This document shows positions 5,452 through 8,321 of a stretch of 8,321 bases of DNA, one piece after another. This DNA is from Bacillota bacterium (GTDB lineage Bacteria; Bacillota_A; Clostridia; Peptostreptococcales; Anaerovoracaceae). The position numbers and the translations under genes were made by a program. Under the pieces are notes generated by a model. The model was not told the DNA's origin, made no database searches, and saw only the letters and a program-made list of their open reading frames with translations. Where the stretch lies: assembly GCA_017556895.1 (NCBI GenBank), contig JAFYLX010000181.1, positions 1-8,321 of the forward strand, in the 5' to 3' direction. Each line of letters begins with the position of its first letter. The first letter of the stretch is position 1.

Positions 5452-5754
5452 TTAATAGTATTGACCTACCTTCTCCTTGATTATTGCCATCACTTCATCG
5501 TGACCGCCTACACACTCCCAGTCCTGGGAGATGTGGACTTTGACAATCTTGTATAGCCATTCTCTATAGTATTCCATGGCTTCATCAAAGGATAGGTTTC
5601 TTCTTTTTAATTGATCTACGTCAACCTTCGCATACTCTACAGTGACTTTACAGCGTTTGCGAGGCTCTCCCTCTATTCCGTCAGGAAAATCCATAACTGT
5701 CACATCAACAGAGTTAAAAAAAGGTTTGTCCGGGACTAATTTAATCTCTTTCAT
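5452..5754 (-). CDS. Small protein of unknown function, third gene of purine operon
   Basis: I do not recognise this 100-residue protein. It has no membrane segment or signal peptide and looks soluble and cytoplasmic. The first half (about 1-46) alternates charged and hydrophobic residues as in beta strands, with a basic patch PRKRCK at 31-36. The second half has a likely helix, SFDEAMEYYREWLYKIVKVH (55-74), and a short C-terminal helix DEVMAIIKEKV. The two cysteines (35, 81) are too far apart for a metal knuckle. The start at 5754 is supported by AGGGGTG about 6 bases upstream. It follows the phosphoribosyltransferase stop by 30 bases with no terminator between them, so it is probably co-transcribed with the purine genes, and it ends at the bidirectional terminator. 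Its place suggests some link to nucleotide metabolism, but this is only context. Confidence 0.8.
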   Translation of the reverse strand: MKEIKLVPDKPFFNSVDVTVMDFPDGIEGEPRKRCKVTVEYAKVDVDQLKRRNLSFDEAMEYYREWLYKIVKVHISQDWECVGGHDEVMAIIKEKVGQYY

Positions 5755-5784
5755 CTATTTCACCCCTATATTTGAGTTTCCTCG

Positions 5785-6336
5785 CTATTTCGGACTTCCG
5801 TCTGCACCGAAAAGAGGTAATTTTTCTAGGAAAATGATGTCGTCTCTCTCTGTAGCAGCACCTTCTGCAAGGACTGCAGCTCTGCCTACGACTTCACCAC
5901 CTGCTCCAAGTACTAGCTCCTCGATAGCTCTTAGAGACTCGCCTGTGCTGATTACGTCATCGATAACAAGAACTCTTTTGCCTCTCATCTTAGCGGCTTC
6001 ATCTCCACCGATATACAGTTTCTGAGTATGAGCCGTTGTGATGGAGTTAACATCCGTTGAAAGAATGTCGTCCATATACACCTTAACACCTTTTCTAGCA
6101 ATAACGTAGTCGTTCTGTCCTGCCTGTCTAGCCATTTCATAAGCTAGAGGAATGGACTTTGCTTCTGCCGTACATAAGATGTCAAATTCAGGAACCCTTT
6201 TTAAAAGTTCTTTTGCACTTGCTTCTGTGATTTCTACGTCACCAAACATGATGAACGCTCCGATATATAAGTCTTCTGCTACTTTGAAAAGCGGTAACTG
6301 TCTCTTAAGACCCGCTATAGTCATTTCATAAAACAT
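5785..6336 (-). CDS. Purine phosphoribosyltransferase (adenine/xanthine PRT-like)
   Basis: This type I phosphoribosyltransferase of 183 residues is near the usual 170-190. It should join a purine base to PRPP, giving the nucleoside monophosphate and pyrophosphate in the cytoplasm. The PRPP-binding signature VLVIDDVISTGES is at residues 122-134, with the two key acidic residues at 126 and 127. An earlier TAEAKSIPLAYEMAR segment (56-70) matches the AEAKG/ESRG-like segment of adenine-type enzymes. ARKG at 80-83 corresponds to the RKxxK segment that adenine and xanthine PRTs share. Base specificity (adenine, xanthine, guanine) cannot be fixed by eye, so I give no symbol. The start at 6336 has AAAGGA 6 bases upstream; a second in-frame ATG at residue 5 is too far from it. 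It lies 55 bases after the NCS2 permease gene with no terminator, so uptake and trapping of the base are probably co-expressed. Confidence 0.92.
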   Translation of the reverse strand: MFYEMTIAGLKRQLPLFKVAEDLYIGAFIMFGDVEITEASAKELLKRVPEFDILCTAEAKSIPLAYEMARQAGQNDYVIARKGVKVYMDDILSTDVNSITTAHTQKLYIGGDEAAKMRGKRVLVIDDVISTGESLRAIEELVLGAGGEVVGRAAVLAEGAATERDDIIFLEKLPLFGADGSPK

Positions 6337-6391
6337 TTCTAAATCCTTTCCGTTCTGGAAATCTTACTCTCGTAATGTGTATTTAAAATTA

Positions 6392-7795
6392 CTACATTGT
6401 GATAAAGATAAACTTTAAGCAGAATAATACGCCGATTACTGCAACCATGATGTCCTTCTTTGTGAATTCGCCTGTGAAGATTGCAATTAATGTGTACGCG
6501 ATTGCACCGATACCGATACCATTTGCGATGGAATAAGTAAGTGGCATCATGATTAATGTTAAGAATGCTGGTGCCGCAGACTTCATGTCTGACATATCTA
6601 CATTCTTGAAGTTTCCAAGCATTAATACACCTACGTAAATAAGTGCCGGTGCTGTAGCGCAGCTAGGAACGATGCTAGCTAGCGGAGTTAGGAATAAGCA
6701 AATGAAGAAACATGCAGCTGTCACTAAGCTTGTTAAACCTGTTCTACCGCCTGCTGCTACACCGGATGCAGATTCTACGAAAGTAGTACAAGTAGAAGTA
6801 CCTAATGCTGCACCTGCAAGAGTTGCGATAGAGTCACATGCCATACACTTATTTAAGTCGATTGGGTCTCCGTTTTCATCAAGCATACCTGCCTGCGTTG
6901 CTGTACCATATAGAGTACCGATTGTATCGAACATGTCTACTAGGCAGAAAGTAATGATATACATAACTGCACTGAATACGCCGCCAACAAACTGTGGGCT
7001 AAATGCGTTTGCCCAAGATTCCGGATGGAATACACCAACTACACCAACTTCTGCGAAGTCTTTGAAAGCCTGTCCAACCTGACCCATATCTAAAGAAATA
7101 GGAGCGCCTGTAACAACATAGTATAATACTGTAGTTGCTACGATACCGATCATAACGTTTCCTTTAACACCCTTCTTTTCTAAAGCAACGATAATTATGA
7201 AGCCTAGTAGAGCAAGAAGTGCAGGCATAACCGTCATAATGCCGTCGCCGATGATTGCACCATGGATATCAACAAACTGAGTTAATGTGTACTGGTTGTC
7301 CTGAATAATTCCTACGTTCTGGAAACCGATAAATGTGATAAATAAACCGATACCTGCAGAAATAGATTTCTTTAAGCATTCAGGCATCGCCTTTGCGATA
7401 TATTCTCTAGCTCCTGTTACGGATAAAATCATAAAGATAATACCGGAAATAAGGATAATAACTAGACCAGCGTGATAGCCTTCTACTACATCTCCTCCTG
7501 AGATAACCTGTGGAAGGATAAAGCTTACGAAGAAGAATGAGTTAAGACCCATACCGCAAGCCTGAGCAAATGGCTTCTTCGCATATAACGCCATTAAAAC
7601 TGTACCGATAACCGCAGCAATAATTGATGCTATATATACCGCATTCCAAATATTGTCTAATCCAGGAGTAAAACCTGTTACCTGATTTGGGTTTACGAAG
7701 ATGATATATGCCATAGCAAAGAACGTCGTAAGCCCTGCAATAATTTCTGTTCTTACAGAAGAACCACTTTCTGTAATCTTAAAAAACTTGTCCAT
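6392..7795 (-). CDS. NCS2 family purine permease, AzgA/PbuG type
   Basis: This 467-residue membrane transporter imports purine bases, probably by proton symport as in AzgA-type members (PbuG and PbuO of Bacillus, PurP and YjcD of E. coli). Family signatures are clear: AGLTTFFAMAYIIFVNP (20-36), QACGMGLNSFF (78-88), the transport-site segment FDTIGTLYG (289-297) and ESASGVAAGGRTGLTS (341-356), where the conserved Glu and GGRTG face the substrate in the NCS2 fold. About 12-14 hydrophobic helices span the protein, the usual number, and its length is close to the family's 430-490. The ATG at 7795 has AAAGGA 6 bases upstream. It is the first gene of the purine operon, with a TATAAT box at 7819-7824. 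The choice among adenine, guanine and hypoxanthine is not decided, so no symbol is given. Confidence 0.95.
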   Translation of the reverse strand: MDKFFKITESGSSVRTEIIAGLTTFFAMAYIIFVNPNQVTGFTPGLDNIWNAVYIASIIAAVIGTVLMALYAKKPFAQACGMGLNSFFFVSFILPQVISGGDVVEGYHAGLVIILISGIIFMILSVTGAREYIAKAMPECLKKSISAGIGLFITFIGFQNVGIIQDNQYTLTQFVDIHGAIIGDGIMTVMPALLALLGFIIIVALEKKGVKGNVMIGIVATTVLYYVVTGAPISLDMGQVGQAFKDFAEVGVVGVFHPESWANAFSPQFVGGVFSAVMYIITFCLVDMFDTIGTLYGTATQAGMLDENGDPIDLNKCMACDSIATLAGAALGTSTCTTFVESASGVAAGGRTGLTSLVTAACFFICLFLTPLASIVPSCATAPALIYVGVLMLGNFKNVDMSDMKSAAPAFLTLIMMPLTYSIANGIGIGAIAYTLIAIFTGEFTKKDIMVAVIGVLFCLKFIFITM

Positions 7796-7818
7796 CTTTT
7801 TTCCTTTCTATCATTGTT

Positions 7819-7824
7819 ATTATA
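7819..7824 (-). promoter_or_regulatory. -10 box of the purine operon
   Basis: A perfect TATAAT on the minus strand, centred in the 11-base inverted repeat GTTAT-T-ATAAC (plus-strand 7816-7826), lies 23 bases before the permease ATG. No clear -35 is seen at 16-18 bases, where the upstream terminator hairpin stands. The short leader (about 15-20 bases) leaves no room for a riboswitch. Confidence 0.55.
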
Positions 7825-7826
7825 AC

Positions 7827-7860
7827 TAAAAATAGCGAACTCCATACGAAGTTCGCTATT
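7827..7860 (-). terminator. Intrinsic terminator after the HD-domain gene
   Basis: Perfect 11-bp arms AATAGCGAACT (7831-7841) and AGTTCGCTATT (7850-7860) close an 8-base loop. On the minus strand the stem runs into TTTTTAG. It begins 6 bases after the stop of the HD-domain gene and separates that gene from the purine operon. Confidence 0.88.
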
Positions 7861-7866
7861 AATAAA

Positions 7867-8321
7867 CTAAGCTTCCTCGCAAGTTTTCATTGCTTCTAAT
7901 GTCTCGTTTAAAAGATGATCAAGTTCCCAGCCTAGCATCTCTGCACCCTGGATAATAACATCTCTGTCGCAGCCTGCAGCAAACTTCTTATCTTTAAACT
8001 TTTTCTTTAGGGATTTTAACTCCATGTCCTGACAACTCTTTGAAGGTCTCATAAGTGCCGCTGCCCCAATTAATCCTGTCAGTTCATCACAAGCGAATAG
8101 GACCTTTTCCATTTCGTGTTCCGGTTTAACATCTGAACATAGGCCGTATGCATGGGATACAATTGCATGAATCATATCTTCTCCTATTCCTGCTTCACGA
8201 AGAAGTTCCGGAGCCTTCTTGCAGTGTTCATCTGGCCACATTTCGAAGTCGATATCGTGTAATAGGCCAACTGTTGCCCAGAAGTCAACTTCATCGCCGT
8301 AGCCAAGTTTTTCAGCGAAAT
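7867..8321 (-). CDS. HD-domain protein, 5' end cut by window
   Basis: This is the C-terminal 150 residues of a metal-dependent phosphohydrolase-like HD protein. An ATG at 8241 is internal: the frame stays open to the window edge and encodes VGLLHDIDFEMWPDEHC across it. The HD pair (codons 8254-8259) is the metal-binding centre of the superfamily; the first histidine of the motif should lie upstream, outside the window. Further likely ligands or active-site residues are His in PDEHC, SHAYG and Asp in CDELTG. The block DELTGLIGAAALMRPSKS...LKSLKKKFKDKKFAAG is characteristic of a widespread clostridial HD family of about 180-190 residues, often annotated only as HD-domain or hydrolase. Substrate and role are unknown; phosphomonoesters or nucleotides are typical for the superfamily. 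It ends at its own terminator, so it is not part of the purine operon. Confidence 0.9.
   Translation of the reverse strand, partial: FAEKLGYGDEVDFWATVGLLHDIDFEMWPDEHCKKAPELLREAGIGEDMIHAIVSHAYGLCSDVKPEHEMEKVLFACDELTGLIGAAALMRPSKSCQDMELKSLKKKFKDKKFAAGCDRDVIIQGAEMLGWELDHLLNETLEAMKTCEEA

Noticed and set aside
5642..6025. Plus-strand open frame opposite the phosphoribosyltransferase and small protein genes
   Set aside because: It spans an intergenic boundary of the real operon on the other strand and is rich in Ser/Ala/Pro, a shadow signature.
6347..6361. Hairpin TTTCC-GTTCT-GGAAA before the phosphoribosyltransferase gene
   Set aside because: Only 5 bp with no T-tract, so not a terminator. It touches the ribosome site but is too weak to claim regulation.
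6672..7082. Plus-strand open frame inside the NCS2 permease
   Set aside because: It is antisense to the conserved ESASGVAAGGRTG region; its composition reflects the complement of membrane codons.
7796..7866. Purine riboswitch before the NCS2 permease, as known for some Bacillus purine permease genes
   Set aside because: The gap is only 71 bases and is filled by the upstream terminator, a -10 box and the ribosome site; there is no room for the aptamer and no matching conserved loops.
1..8321. tRNA, rRNA, CRISPR array, insertion sequence or phage attachment site
   Set aside because: I saw no tRNA-like cloverleaf, regularly spaced repeat, transposase, integrase or paired terminal repeat anywhere in the window.

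Overview
The window looks like chromosomal DNA from an anaerobic Firmicute, most likely a member of Clostridia. The family content supports this: a two-domain BirA, an AzgA-type purine permease followed by a purine phosphoribosyltransferase, a clostridial-style HD-domain protein, and an ECF sigma factor with a single-pass anti-sigma. AGGAGG-type ribosome binding sites and TATAAT -10 boxes fit the same picture. This is inference from family resemblance; no rRNA or other taxonomic marker is present. There are no tRNAs, insertion sequences, phage genes or CRISPR arrays, and no gene-free stretch longer than about 155 bases.

Layout. (1) At the left edge is the 3' part of birA (+), cut by the window. 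It ends at a 15-bp bidirectional hairpin terminator shared with the converging operon. (2) A two-gene minus-strand operon runs from about 3350 to 885: a class I/II aminotransferase, then an oxalate/formate-antiporter-type MFS transporter starting 10 bases after it. The promoter of this operon lies inside the terminator of the next unit to the right. (3) From about 3430 to 5390 is a divergent, AT-rich accessory module. To the left (-) are a 29-codon signal-peptide-like mini-gene and a 160-residue single-pass membrane protein of unknown function. To the right (+) are an ECF sigma factor and an overlapping membrane anti-sigma with a DUF4367-like outer domain. The 155 bases between the two arms hold a perfect 14-bp palindrome and a TATAAT box. 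(4) A minus-strand purine salvage operon covers 7795 to 5452: NCS2/AzgA permease, phosphoribosyltransferase, and an unrecognised 100-residue protein. (5) At the right edge is the 3' part of an HD-domain protein (-), cut by the window and separated from the purine operon by its own terminator.

How the genes work together. The permease would import a purine base and the phosphoribosyltransferase would trap it as a nucleotide. The aminotransferase and MFS carrier probably handle the same amino acid/keto acid pair or a related organic acid. In the central module the sigma factor and its membrane anti-sigma form a standard envelope-signal switch. The divergent peptide and membrane protein are the natural candidates for its output or its sensor, and this is the part of the window most likely to hold something undescribed.
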